Shown here one piece after another: positions 34,995 to 44,622 of a stretch of DNA of 64,000 nucleotides (the stretch's first letter is position 1; every line of letters begins with the position of its first letter). Source of the DNA: Phocaeicola coprophilus DSM 18228 = JCM 13818 (lineage in GTDB: Bacteria; Bacteroidota; Bacteroidia; Bacteroidales; Bacteroidaceae). Where the stretch lies: NCBI RefSeq assembly GCF_000157915.1, contig NZ_EQ973643.1:299771-363770 (forward strand), in the 5' to 3' direction. The notes under the pieces are model-generated. The model did no database searches and had not been told where the DNA came from. It saw nothing but the letters and a program-made list of their open reading frames with translations. A program made the position numbers and the translations under genes.

Positions 34995-35543
34995 ATGAAA
35001 AAAAGTTTAATCCTGGCTTGTGCATTTTTATGCATGAACGCTATGAATGCCTCTGCAGCAACCCGTTATGCCGCAGACGATGAAAAGAAAGAGAACGTTA
35101 CTTCTGTAAGTGAAACCGCAGGTACAGACATGACCTGGGAATTCTATTCTGCTTACGGAGATCCTACTGCCGAAGACCTGGCTGCTGTATCCGGTTCATC
35201 CAGGTTCGGGAAAAAAGCTGCCTATTTTTACGGTCTGTTCAAGGACACTTATGTAACCAAAGAAGAGGTTGTACCGGGAGATCCTACCAGACGTACCGTC
35301 ATCCGGAAACCGGAAATCTACAACGCGGTAAAGAATATTGAAAAAGCACTTGGCAAGGCACTCAAAAAACATGAAATCACTCCGGAAGAATCCGAAAAGC
35401 AGTTCTGCCATGTACTGAAAGTATCACTGGCTGCCATCGATTCGGATACAAGTACCTTTGAGAAATCATTGGACGAAAACCGCAAGGACAGCCAGGCATT
35501 GCTCGCCATCTTCCAGAGAGTGGATCTGAAGAATCTTTACTGA
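34995..35543 (+). CDS. Small exported protein heading the SusCD operon
   Basis: 182 residues. A signal peptide (about 1-22, ending NASAA) without lipobox cysteine indicates a periplasmic or secreted protein. The mature part is helical and charged; no family recognised. ATG 34995 was chosen because the upstream in-frame start (34968) overlaps the promoter. It lies 47 bp before susC and is probably the first gene of the operon, so it may assist binding or processing of the transported substrate. Confidence 0.75.
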   Translation: MKKSLILACAFLCMNAMNASAATRYAADDEKKENVTSVSETAGTDMTWEFYSAYGDPTAEDLAAVSGSSRFGKKAAYFYGLFKDTYVTKEEVVPGDPTRRTVIRKPEIYNAVKNIEKALGKALKKHEITPEESEKQFCHVLKVSLAAIDSDTSTFEKSLDENRKDSQALLAIFQRVDLKNLY

Positions 35544-35590
35544 TTCTGCTTCTTACATCCGACTCACATATTCAGATTTATAACCAAAGT

Positions 35591-38500
35591 ATGAAAGCAA
35601 CATTAGGTATTGTTTTTCTGTGCCTGCTGTCGTCTCTGAACGCATGGGCACAGAATATTAAGGTAACAGGTGTCGTAACCGACAAGGAAGGAACCCTGAT
35701 CGGAGCTACGGTAACCGTAAAAGGTAATTCAGGAACAGGAACCGTAACCGATCTGGACGGACGCTATGAAATTAATGTCCCGGCAGACGGAACCCTGGTA
35801 TATTCGTATATCGGATATAATACGGTGGAAAAGCCCGTTAAAGGGCAGAAAGTCATCAATGTACAGATGACAGACGAAATTCAGGCTATCGACGAAGTTG
35901 TGGTCACAGCCATCGGTATCAAACAGCAGAAAAAGAAAATCGGTTATACCACCCAGCAAGTCAATACCGAAGCACTCGACCAGCCGGGTACAGTAAACGT
36001 AGGTAACGCTTTGTCCGGACAAGTGGCCGGTCTGACCGTGAACAACCCGACCGGTATTTTCCAGGCACCGACCTTTACCCTGCGCGGAAAAACTCCGCTG
36101 ATGGTGATCGACGGTGTTCCCGTAGAATCAGATTTGTTTGATGTTTCTCCGGAAAACATCCAGAGCATCAACGTGCTGAAAGGTACGGCTGCTGCCGCCC
36201 TGTACGGTTCCAGAGGTAAGGACGGAGCCATTCTGATCACCACCAAACTGGCAGACAAGGAAGGACTGACCGTAAAGGCAGGACTTTCCAGCATGGTAAC
36301 AGCCGGATTTACCGTATTCCCGGAAACACAAACAGAATTCGGTTCCGGTTCTAACGGACAGTACGCATTCTGGGATGGTGCCGACGGCGGTATCTCCGAC
36401 GGTGACATGACCTGGGGCCCCCGTTTCGAGGGACAAAAGATCGCACAATGGAACAGTCCCATCCGCAACAAGGAAACCGGAGAGGTGATTCCCTGGTGGG
36501 GAGATGTCAGCGGCACAATTTATGATGACCAGTCCAAATATGAGCGTGTTCCTATCACCTGGGAAGCGCATGACAACCTGAAAGACTTCCTTCAGACCGG
36601 AATCATCACCAAGGCTACTTTCTCGGTTGCCAGCAAGAGCAAAAAGGCCAACTACAACTTCAACGGTGACTTTTCTCATCAGAAAGGTCAGGTACCCAAT
36701 ACAGCAGTATACACCGGAGGCCTGAACTTCAACAGCATGTACAACTTGAGTGATGCCGTCACTCTGTCAGCCAACCTTTCTTATAATAAAGTCTATTCAC
36801 CCAACTATCCGCGCTACGGATATGGACCGAAAAACCACATGTACACCATTCTGCTGTGGATGGGTAACGATGTCAACGGAAAAGAACTGGCCGCCCACCA
36901 CTGGCGTCCGGACGCAGAAGGCGAACGGCAGGCCAACTACAACTATGCCTGGTATAACAACCCGTATTTCGCCACTTACGAACTGACTCAGGTACACGAC
37001 CGTAATGTAACCAACGGTCAGGTAAAACTGAACTGGGACATCATGCCGGGACTGAGCATACAGGGTCGTGCAGCAGGACGTCTGGAAGATACCTTCGAAG
37101 ACATGAAATCACCGAAATCCTACATGAACTACGGTGACTCCCGCAACGGTGACTACAAGACCTGGAACACAGACCAGCTGGATATCAATACCGACGTACT
37201 GGTAACCTATACCCGTGCCTTCAACAAAAACTTCGCGCTGACCGTTAATGCCGGTTCTTCACTCTACTACCGTCAGATTCGCAGCGAATATCAGGCAACC
37301 GACGGACTGATCGTACCGGGTGTATACAACATGGGTAACAGTCTGAATCCTGTTTCAGCAACCAACTCCATGAACGAAAAAGCGATCGAGAGTGTATACG
37401 GTTCTGTCAATCTGGATCTGTTCGATGGTGTCTATCTGACTCTGACCGGACGTAACGACTGGTCGTCAACCATCATCAAAGGAAACAATTCCTACTTCTA
37501 TCCTTCTGTTTCACTGAGTGCGATGCTTGACCAGTATATCAGTCTTCCATCCTGGATGGACTATCTGAAAATAAACGGTGCATGGGCACAGGTATCCAGC
37601 GACCTTGATCCGTATTCTTTGTATGCAACCTACTCCAAGGGCATTCTTTACGGAAGTACTCCTTCGGTTACTTACCAGTCAGACCTGCTGAATGCCAATA
37701 TCCTGCCACAAAAAACGACCTCGTACGAAATCGGTCTTTCAACCTCTTTCCTGCGTAACCGTCTCGGCCTGGATGTTACTTACTATCACATGATCGACAA
37801 GAACAGTATCATTCAGCTTCCGATCTCCGTCGCATCAGGTTTCAACAACCGCTATGTCAACGGAAATACCTATACGACCAACGGAGCAGAATTAATTATC
37901 ACAGCAACTCCGATCCAGAGCAAGAAATTTACCTGGAACCTGTCCACCAACTGGAGTACCAACATCCGCAAGCTGACTGAAATCTACGGAGGTCAGGAGA
38001 AATACGGCGATCTGAAGCTCGGTGACCGGGCAGATGCCATGTACGCTACCGAATGGGAAAAGACTCCCGACGGCCAGCTGATCCTCGACAGCAACGGTAT
38101 GCCTACCCAGAGTGCTTTCAAAAGCTACATCGGCAATCAGGATCCGGATGTCCGCTTCGGTTTGCAGAACACTTTCAAGTTCGATCATTTTACAGTCAAC
38201 GTGGACATGGACGGAGCTATCGGAGGTACATTGATCTCAACTACAACCCAGAAAATGTGGTGGGGCGGAAAACATCCGAAATCAACCATGTACCGTCAGG
38301 AAGAATATGAAAACGGAGGAAAGCCCATCTATGTTCCGGAAGGTGTCAATATCGTAAGCGGTGAAGTAACCTACGATGTCAACGGAAATATCATCAGCGA
38401 TACCCGTGTATACAAGAAAAACGAAACAGCAGTCAACATTCAGACCTGGGCACAAAACTACCCGTACCGTGCTGTCGTACGTACCAGCGAAAGCGAGCTG

Positions 38501-38737
38501 TTCGCCAATACATTCAGCCGCTCTTTCCTGAAACTGAGACGTGTGGCCGTATCTTATGATTTCAGCCATCTGATCCACTCCAACTCCATCAAAGGACTGG
38601 AAGTGACTCTCTACGGAAACAACCTGGCCGTACTGAAGAAAACTCCTTATCTGGATCCTGACTTCGGTACTTCCGACAGCGATCTTCAGGACCCGTCTGC
38701 ACGATACATCGGTGTAAGCGCCAACATTACTTTCTAA
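35591..38737 (+). CDS. SusC/RagA-type TonB-dependent transporter
   Basis: 1048 residues. Signal peptide (1-20), carboxypeptidase-like domain (about 24-98, 'VTGVVTDKEGTLIGATVTVKG'), TonB box region 'IDEVVVTAIG', plug domain with 'LRGKTPLMVIDGVPVESD' and 'INVLKGTAAAALYGSRGKDGAILITTK', then a large barrel ending in an aromatic residue ('VSANITF'). It forms the outer-membrane pore that works with the SusD-type lipoprotein. The substrate is not fixed by sequence; the two phosphatase-type enzymes downstream suggest a phosphorylated compound. Confidence 0.95.
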   Translation: MKATLGIVFLCLLSSLNAWAQNIKVTGVVTDKEGTLIGATVTVKGNSGTGTVTDLDGRYEINVPADGTLVYSYIGYNTVEKPVKGQKVINVQMTDEIQAIDEVVVTAIGIKQQKKKIGYTTQQVNTEALDQPGTVNVGNALSGQVAGLTVNNPTGIFQAPTFTLRGKTPLMVIDGVPVESDLFDVSPENIQSINVLKGTAAAALYGSRGKDGAILITTKLADKEGLTVKAGLSSMVTAGFTVFPETQTEFGSGSNGQYAFWDGADGGISDGDMTWGPRFEGQKIAQWNSPIRNKETGEVIPWWGDVSGTIYDDQSKYERVPITWEAHDNLKDFLQTGIITKATFSVASKSKKANYNFNGDFSHQKGQVPNTAVYTGGLNFNSMYNLSDAVTLSANLSYNKVYSPNYPRYGYGPKNHMYTILLWMGNDVNGKELAAHHWRPDAEGERQANYNYAWYNNPYFATYELTQVHDRNVTNGQVKLNWDIMPGLSIQGRAAGRLEDTFEDMKSPKSYMNYGDSRNGDYKTWNTDQLDINTDVLVTYTRAFNKNFALTVNAGSSLYYRQIRSEYQATDGLIVPGVYNMGNSLNPVSATNSMNEKAIESVYGSVNLDLFDGVYLTLTGRNDWSSTIIKGNNSYFYPSVSLSAMLDQYISLPSWMDYLKINGAWAQVSSDLDPYSLYATYSKGILYGSTPSVTYQSDLLNANILPQKTTSYEIGLSTSFLRNRLGLDVTYYHMIDKNSIIQLPISVASGFNNRYVNGNTYTTNGAELIITATPIQSKKFTWNLSTNWSTNIRKLTEIYGGQEKYGDLKLGDRADAMYATEWEKTPDGQLILDSNGMPTQSAFKSYIGNQDPDVRFGLQNTFKFDHFTVNVDMDGAIGGTLISTTTQKMWWGGKHPKSTMYRQEEYENGGKPIYVPEGVNIVSGEVTYDVNGNIISDTRVYKKNETAVNIQTWAQNYPYRAVVRTSESELFANTFSRSFLKLRRVAVSYDFSHLIHSNSIKGLEVTLYGNNLAVLKKTPYLDPDFGTSDSDLQDPSARYIGVSANITF

Positions 38738-38761
38738 CAACCAACTGCTAAATTCACGAAC

Positions 38762-40246
38762 ATGAAAAGAAAATCTATCACTTATATTGCCTCCTTATTG
38801 CTGGCATCCAGCCTCTGCGCTTCATGCATCGACCTGGAGGAGCTGAACGTAGATCCCAACAATCCGACGACGACCCAGCCGTCACTGCTGCTGACAGGTA
38901 TTGCCTATACAGCCTTTAATAAGACCAGTTCTGATGCCTGCCACGCTACCAAGCAGCTGATCCTGACTTCCGGAGAAAGTGCCTATCAGGTGTACAAGTG
39001 GACACGAGGAGACTTCGACTATTACAATAATCTGCGCGATGTCACCAAAATGATGGAAGTATCCGAAAACGGAAGTGCCTATCAGGCTCTGGCACATTTC
39101 TTCCGTGCCAACTACTTCTACCAGCTGACCATGGACTTCGGGGCTATTCCTTACAGTGATGCACTGAAAGGAGAAACCGATGCAGTCTACCAGCCTCAAT
39201 ATGACAGTCAGGAGAAAGTACTGGAAGGTATTCTCAACGAACTGGCAGAAGCGGACAACCTGCTGAAAGACAACAATGAGATCATCAGTGGCGACATTAT
39301 CTACAACGGTAACCTCCTGCAATGGAGAAAACTGATCAATGCCTATCGCCTGCGCATCCTGATGTCCTTGTCAAACAAAACTCAGGTAGGCAGCATCAAT
39401 ATTCCTGCAACTTTTGCAGAGATTGTCAGCAACTGCCCGCTGATGGAAAGTGCAGCCGACAACGGACAGCTGGTATACCTGGATCAGGCCAGCAACCGCT
39501 ATCCCTATTTCAACGACAGTGACTTCGGTTCCGGACGTTTCATGGACTCTACTTACGTGGCAGCCTTCGTTACACGCAAAGACCCCCGTCTGTTCGCCAT
39601 TGCAACCCAGACTCCCAAAGCAGAACAGGAAGGCAAGGCAATCGATGACTTTACAGCATACGATGGAGGTGATCCCGCCGTGCCTTACAGTCTGGTCAAC
39701 GACAAAGCCACAGCCGGCCTCTGCTCCAAGCCGACCGAACGTTACTATAAAAATGCAACCAACGAACCGATGATCCTGATGGGGTATACCGAACAACAGC
39801 TGATCCTGGCCGAAGGAGTTGTCAGAGGATGGATCAACGGCGATGACAAGACATATTACGAATCGGCAGTTAAGGCATCTTTCGAATTCTACCGCACATA
39901 CGCTACCGATGTAGCTGCTTATCTGAGCGAAGACGCTGCCGAAACTTATCTACAAGGAAGTGAAGTGGTTTATGATTCCACACTTTCCACTGAACAGAAG
40001 ATCGAACGGATCGCCATGCAGAAATACCTGCCGACCTTCCTGCAGGGAGGTGTCTGGTTGCCCTATTATGAAGCACTCCGGACCGGATATCCTGATTTCC
40101 GCAGAGCTTCCGGTGTACAACTGCCTTACCGGTGGATGTATCCGCAAAGTGAATACAACAACAATGCTGCAAACGTACAGGCAGCTTTGGACAGCCAATT
40201 CGGAGGAGGAGACAAAACTACAGACAAACCCTGGTGGTTACAGTAA
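38762..40246 (+). CDS. SusD/RagB-type surface lipoprotein
   Basis: 494 residues. Signal peptide with lipobox (SLCASC, Cys22) followed by Asp/Glu-rich residues, the usual surface-export signal of Bacteroidetes lipoproteins. 'NVDPNNPTTTQPSLLLTGI', TPR-like helices and a C-terminal 'RIAMQKYLPTFLQGGVWLPYYEALRTGYP' are typical of the SusD-like type that caps a SusC channel and binds the ligand. It starts 24 bp after susC, the normal pairing. Confidence 0.93.
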   Translation: MKRKSITYIASLLLASSLCASCIDLEELNVDPNNPTTTQPSLLLTGIAYTAFNKTSSDACHATKQLILTSGESAYQVYKWTRGDFDYYNNLRDVTKMMEVSENGSAYQALAHFFRANYFYQLTMDFGAIPYSDALKGETDAVYQPQYDSQEKVLEGILNELAEADNLLKDNNEIISGDIIYNGNLLQWRKLINAYRLRILMSLSNKTQVGSINIPATFAEIVSNCPLMESAADNGQLVYLDQASNRYPYFNDSDFGSGRFMDSTYVAAFVTRKDPRLFAIATQTPKAEQEGKAIDDFTAYDGGDPAVPYSLVNDKATAGLCSKPTERYYKNATNEPMILMGYTEQQLILAEGVVRGWINGDDKTYYESAVKASFEFYRTYATDVAAYLSEDAAETYLQGSEVVYDSTLSTEQKIERIAMQKYLPTFLQGGVWLPYYEALRTGYPDFRRASGVQLPYRWMYPQSEYNNNAANVQAALDSQFGGGDKTTDKPWWLQ

Positions 40247-40266
40247 TAATCCTTAAACAAGAAATA

Positions 40267-41325
40267 ATGAAAAAGACTCTGATTTTATTAGCGGCACTGT
40301 TATTCTCTACCATGTACACTTCTGCCCGGCGTGTGGTATTCGTCACTGTTGACGGATACCGCTGGCAAGAGTTATTCAGTGGTGCAGATTCTCTGCTGAT
40401 CGGGAATAATGAACAACTCAAGGCAAATTATTGGAAAACAACAGCCGAAGAACGCAGAAGCCTGCTGATGCCTTTTACCTGGTCAGAAATCGCCCGTAAC
40501 GGACTGATGATCGGTAACCGCTGGAAAGGTTGCCGCATGCAGGTGAAAAACAAAATGCAGTTTTCTTATCCGGGATACAACGAACTCCTTTGCGGACATC
40601 CAGACGATGAACAGATCAATACCAACAATCCGGTATGGAATCCAAATGTTTCCATCCTGGAAATTGCCAACAACACAGACCGTTATAAAGGGAAAGTTCT
40701 TATATTTACAAGTTGGGACCGGTTCATTCACATTTTGAATGAACAACGAAGCCACCTGGAAATAAACACAGGATACCGGCATTCTCTTTCTCCCAATCCG
40801 ACAGAAAGAGAACGTCTGGTTGAAAAGATGCAGGATGCAGCTCCCAGATTCTGGGAACATGAACGTGCAGATGTGTTTACTCATGAATATGCCATCGAAG
40901 CCATGAAAAGCCGGAAACCGGAATTGATTTACATCGGTTACGGAGATATTGACGAACTGGCTCACATGGGTGATTACCGCCTGTATCTGGAAGGTGCACG
41001 CACCTTTGATAACTTCCTGAAAGAGATATGGGAGTATATCCAGTCTGATCCCTTTTACAAAGACCAGACCACTCTCATTATTACTTGTGACCACGGACGC
41101 GGATGCGGAAAAGTAAAAGCTGATGACTGGCGTGATCATGGAACGGATACAACCGGATCAGGTGAAACCTGGTTCATGGCTATAGGAAAAGACATACCCG
41201 CCCTGGGAGAGATATCCGGTGACAGACAGTATTACAACAATCAGGTTGCAGCAACTATTGCCGATTTCCTGCAAATCCCTTTTGCGCCCAAACACCCACA
41301 GGCTGGAAAGAAAATGGAATTCTAA
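40267..41325 (+). CDS. Exported alkaline-phosphatase-superfamily enzyme
   Basis: 352 residues. Signal peptide (about 1-20). Metal-binding features of the alkaline phosphatase superfamily are visible: 'VVFVTVDGYRWQELF' (Asp29), a probable nucleophile in 'FSYPGYNELL' (about residue 104), 'GYGDIDELAHMGD' (Asp/His pair) and 'ITCDHGRG' with 'RDHGTD'. Such enzymes are phosphatases, phosphodiesterases or sulfatases; the lack of the C/S-x-P-x-R sulfatase signature argues against sulfatase. ATG 40267 gives the signal peptide. It is part of the SusCD operon and probably acts in the periplasm on the imported compound. Confidence 0.83.
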   Translation: MKKTLILLAALLFSTMYTSARRVVFVTVDGYRWQELFSGADSLLIGNNEQLKANYWKTTAEERRSLLMPFTWSEIARNGLMIGNRWKGCRMQVKNKMQFSYPGYNELLCGHPDDEQINTNNPVWNPNVSILEIANNTDRYKGKVLIFTSWDRFIHILNEQRSHLEINTGYRHSLSPNPTERERLVEKMQDAAPRFWEHERADVFTHEYAIEAMKSRKPELIYIGYGDIDELAHMGDYRLYLEGARTFDNFLKEIWEYIQSDPFYKDQTTLIITCDHGRGCGKVKADDWRDHGTDTTGSGETWFMAIGKDIPALGEISGDRQYYNNQVAATIADFLQIPFAPKHPQAGKKMEF

Positions 41326-41342
41326 TACAAAAACAAGAACCG

Positions 41343-42335
41343 ATGAAAAAGATAATCATGGCTGCCACACTTCTCTGCATGGGAATATTTGGCATGCAAG
41401 CACAGACGCTGAAATTCAACAGCAATAAAAAATTTAAGATCGTCCAGTTTACAGATATACACTGGGTACCCGGGAATCCGGCTTCGGAAGAAGCTGCCAA
41501 ACGCATGAACGAAGTGCTGGACGCAGAAAAACCGGACCTGGTCATTTATACCGGCGACCTGATCTTTGCCAAACCCGCAGCAGAAGGACTGGACAAAGCA
41601 CTTGAACCTGCGATATCCCGCCACATCCCGTTTGCTGTTACCTGGGGCAACCATGATGACGAACAGGACATGAACCGCAAGGAATTGTCGGACTACATAG
41701 AGAAAAAAGCCGGCTGCCTGAACACACGGACTGAAGGCATCTCCGGAGTCACCAATTTCATCCTGCCCGTCAATGCATCTGCCGGAAACAACGAAGCTGC
41801 CGTTCTGTATATATTCGACAGCAACGCCTATTCACCGCTGAAACAAATCAAAGGCTATGACTGGATCAAGGCAGACCAGGTAGAATGGTACCGCAAGGAA
41901 AGTGCGGCATTCACTGCCCGCAACAATGGCAAACCGTTGCCGGCACTGGCCTTCTTCCACATTCCTTTCCCGGAATACAATCAGGCAGCCCAAAATGAGA
42001 ATGCACTGCTGATCGGAACGCGCAAGGAAAAAGCCTGTGCTCCGGCCATCAATACCGGTCTGTATGCTGCCATGCTGAATGCCGGAGACGTGATGGGTAC
42101 TTTCGTCGGACACGATCATGTCAATGACTATGTAGTCAACTGGAACAACATCCTGCTATGCTACGGACGGTTCACCGGAGGCAAGACAGTTTATCACGAC
42201 ATTCCGGGAGGCAACGGCGCCCGTGTCATTGAACTGACCGAAGGAGAAAGAAGTTTCAAGACCTGGATCCGTCTGAAAGACGGTCAGGTAACCAACCTTG
42301 TTACTTATCCGGAAGATTTTGTAAAAGCAGAATAA
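41343..42335 (+). CDS. Exported calcineurin-like phosphoesterase
   Basis: 330 residues. Signal peptide (about 1-20) and the full metallophosphoesterase motif set: D38-x-H40 (FTDIHW), GD 71-72 (YTGDL), GNHD 102-105, a His in 'FFHIPF', and 'GHDHVND' near residue 258. It resembles purple-acid-phosphatase-like or cyclic phosphodiesterase-like Bacteroidetes enzymes. Last gene of the SusCD operon, 17 bp after the alkaline-phosphatase-type gene and followed by a strong terminator. The two hydrolases presumably act in sequence on one phosphorylated nutrient. Confidence 0.88.
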   Translation: MKKIIMAATLLCMGIFGMQAQTLKFNSNKKFKIVQFTDIHWVPGNPASEEAAKRMNEVLDAEKPDLVIYTGDLIFAKPAAEGLDKALEPAISRHIPFAVTWGNHDDEQDMNRKELSDYIEKKAGCLNTRTEGISGVTNFILPVNASAGNNEAAVLYIFDSNAYSPLKQIKGYDWIKADQVEWYRKESAAFTARNNGKPLPALAFFHIPFPEYNQAAQNENALLIGTRKEKACAPAINTGLYAAMLNAGDVMGTFVGHDHVNDYVVNWNNILLCYGRFTGGKTVYHDIPGGNGARVIELTEGERSFKTWIRLKDGQVTNLVTYPEDFVKAE

Positions 42336-42358
42336 ACACACACTTCTTTTTTATCCGG

Positions 42359-42399
42359 AACAGGGACACGGAACGTTTTCCGTGTCCCTGTTGTTTTTA
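42359..42399 (+). terminator. Strong rho-independent terminator
   Basis: AACAGGGACACGGAA (42359-42373) and its perfect complement (42378-42392) form a 15-bp stem with a CGTT loop, then GTTTTTAT. It ends the SusCD/phosphatase operon. Confidence 0.88.
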
Positions 42400-42403
42400 T
42401 GAA

Positions 42404-42432
42404 TTGAATGAACAAAAAAATCACTATCTTTG
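42404..42432 (+). promoter_or_regulatory. metG promoter
   Basis: TTG (42404-42406), 18-bp spacer, and TATCTTTG (42425-42432) match the Bacteroidetes consensus. Expected start near 42,440, about 35 nt before metG. Confidence 0.7.
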
Positions 42433-42451
42433 CAGAGGTGAAAGATAGTGA
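42421..42451. promoter_or_regulatory. 11-bp inverted repeat across the metG promoter
   Basis: TCACTATCTTT (42421-42431) and AAAGATAGTGA (42441-42451) are perfect complements separated by 9 bp. The left arm contains the -7 box and the right arm lies at the transcription start, so this may be an operator. Confidence 0.6.
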
Positions 42452-42474
42452 CTCAAAACAATAACGATACATAT

Positions 42475-44517
42475 ATGGAAAAAAAATTCAAACGAACAAC
42501 CGTCACATCGGCTCTGCCGTATGCCAACGGACCGGTACACATCGGCCATCTGGCAGGAGTCTATGTCCCGGCTGACATCTACGTACGCTACCTGCGTCTG
42601 AAAAAAGAAGATGTGATCTTTATCGGAGGTTCTGATGAACACGGAGTGCCCATCACCATCCGTGCCAAAAAAGAAGGCATTACTCCACAAGACGTAGTAG
42701 ACCGTTACCATACCCTGATCAGAGACTCATTCAAGGAATTCGGTATCTCTTTTGACGTATACGGACGAACCAGCTCAAAAATCCATCATGACACAGCTTC
42801 CGATTTCTTCCGTAAACTGTACGACAAAGGCGAATTCATTGAAAAGACCTCAGAACAATATTACGACGAAGAAGCTCATACCTTCCTGGCTGACCGTTAT
42901 ATCACCGGAGAATGCCCCCGCTGCCACGCAGAAGGTGCATACGGTGACCAGTGCGAAAAATGCGGAAGCACTCTGTCTCCTACCGAACTGATCAATCCCA
43001 AAAGTGCCATCAGCGGAAGCAAACCGGTTATGAAGGAAACCAAACACTGGTATCTGCCGCTTGACAAACACGAAGGCTGGCTCCGCCAGTGGATTCTGGA
43101 AGAACACAAGGAATGGCGTCCGAATGTATACGGACAGTGCAAGAGCTGGCTGGATATGGGTCTGCAGCCCCGCGCCGTGAGCCGTGACCTTGACTGGGGT
43201 ATTCCTGTCCCGGTAGAAGGTGCTGACGGAAAAGTTCTGTATGTATGGTTCGATGCTCCGATCGGCTATATCTCAAATACCAAGGAACTCCTGCCCGACT
43301 CCTGGGAAAAATGGTGGAAAGATCCCGAAACACGCCTGATCCACTTCATCGGAAAAGACAACATCGTATTCCATTGCATTGTATTCCCCGCCATGCTGAA
43401 AGCAGAAGGAAGTTACATCCTGCCGGACAATGTGCCGAGCAACGAATTCCTGAATCTGGAAGGTGACAAGATTTCTACTTCACGCAACTGGGCTGTATGG
43501 TTGCATGAATACCTGCAGGATTTCCCCGGCAAACAGGACGTACTGCGTTACGTACTGACTGCCAACGCTCCGGAAACCAAAGACAACGACTTTACATGGA
43601 AAGATTTCCAGGCACGCAACAACAATGAACTGGTAGCCGTTTACGGTAACTTTGTGAACCGTGCCCTGGTACTGACCCACAAATATTTTGACGGCAAAGT
43701 GCCTGCCTGCGGTGAACTGACAGACTACGACAAGGAAACACTGAAAGAATTTGCAGATGTAAAGGCTGAGGTGGAAAAACTTCTGGACGTATTCAAGTTC
43801 CGCGATGCACAGAAAGAAGCCATGAACCTGGCACGTATCGGAAACAAATACCTTGCTGACACCGAACCGTGGAAACTGGCCAAGACAGACATGGGACGCG
43901 TAGCAACCATCCTGAACATCGCACTTCAGCTGGTAGCCAACCTGGCCATCGCCTTCGAACCCTTCCTGCCGTTCAGCAGCGAAAAACTCCGCAAAATGCT
44001 GAACATGCAATCTTTCGAATGGGAACAGCTGGGACGTACAGACCTGCTGGAAGCCGGACATGAGCTGAACAAGGCAGAACTGCTGTTCGAAAAGATCGAG
44101 GACGATACCATCCAGGCTCAGGTGGACAAGCTGCTGGCTACCAAGAAAGCCAATGAGGAAGCCAATTACAAGGCTAATCCCATCAAGCCGGTCATTCCTT
44201 TTGAAGACTTTGAGAAACTGGATATCCGTGTAGGAACCGTACTGGAATGTGAAGTCGTTCCCAAGATGAAGAAACTGCTGAAGTTCAAGATTGCCGACGG
44301 CCTGGAAAACCGTACCATTGTAAGCGGTATTGCCCAGCATTATCGTCCGGAAGAACTGATCGGCAAACAGGTGCTGTTCATTGCCAACCTGGCACCCCGC
44401 CAGTTCAAGAACGGCCTGGTCAGCGAAGGCATGATCCTGAGCGCCGAAAACTTCGACGGATCACTGGCTGTAACTTCCGTTCTGAAAGAAGTCAAACCGG
44501 GAAGCGAAGTCAAATAA
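42475..44517 (+). CDS. metG: Methionyl-tRNA synthetase
   Basis: 680 residues. Class I synthetase with the HIGH motif (NGPVHIGHL, about 20-28) and the KMSKS counterpart 'DKISTSRN' (about 340). The connective-peptide zinc knuckle (CPRCHAEG...CEKC), the tRNA anticodon-binding helical domain and a C-terminal tRNA-binding (EMAP-like) domain ('[14 protein letters not shown]', about 575-680) are also present. The four-cysteine long form is normal for Bacteroidetes. ATG 42475 was chosen over GTG 42448, which lies in the promoter repeat. It is a housekeeping gene at the left edge of the glycan cluster, separated from it by a terminator. Confidence 0.97.
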   Translation: MEKKFKRTTVTSALPYANGPVHIGHLAGVYVPADIYVRYLRLKKEDVIFIGGSDEHGVPITIRAKKEGITPQDVVDRYHTLIRDSFKEFGISFDVYGRTSSKIHHDTASDFFRKLYDKGEFIEKTSEQYYDEEAHTFLADRYITGECPRCHAEGAYGDQCEKCGSTLSPTELINPKSAISGSKPVMKETKHWYLPLDKHEGWLRQWILEEHKEWRPNVYGQCKSWLDMGLQPRAVSRDLDWGIPVPVEGADGKVLYVWFDAPIGYISNTKELLPDSWEKWWKDPETRLIHFIGKDNIVFHCIVFPAMLKAEGSYILPDNVPSNEFLNLEGDKISTSRNWAVWLHEYLQDFPGKQDVLRYVLTANAPETKDNDFTWKDFQARNNNELVAVYGNFVNRALVLTHKYFDGKVPACGELTDYDKETLKEFADVKAEVEKLLDVFKFRDAQKEAMNLARIGNKYLADTEPWKLAKTDMGRVATILNIALQLVANLAIAFEPFLPFSSEKLRKMLNMQSFEWEQLGRTDLLEAGHELNKAELLFEKIEDDTIQAQVDKLLATKKANEEANYKANPIKPVIPFEDFEKLDIRVGTVLECEVVPKMKKLLKFKIADGLENRTIVSGIAQHYRPEELIGKQVLFIANLAPRQFKNGLVSEGMILSAENFDGSLAVTSVLKEVKPGSEVK

Positions 44518-44550
44518 ACTCCTTCTCCGGAATTTAACCATACTTTACTC

Positions 44551-44610
44551 CTTACAGATGGACGCAAGTATTTCCGTATCCGGGACTTGCTCCATCTGTA
44601 AGCTGTTTTT
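44551..44610 (+). terminator. metG terminator
   Basis: CTTACAGATGGA (44551-44562) pairs with TCCATCTGTAAG (44591-44602), extended by GCAAGT/ACTTGC, then CTGTTTTTAG. It separates metG from the flippase gene 12 bp downstream. Confidence 0.8.
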
Positions 44611-44622
44611 AGATCCAAACGA

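Noticed and set aside
40267-41325. Sulfatase
   Set aside because: The C/S-x-P-x-R signature required for formylglycine formation is absent.
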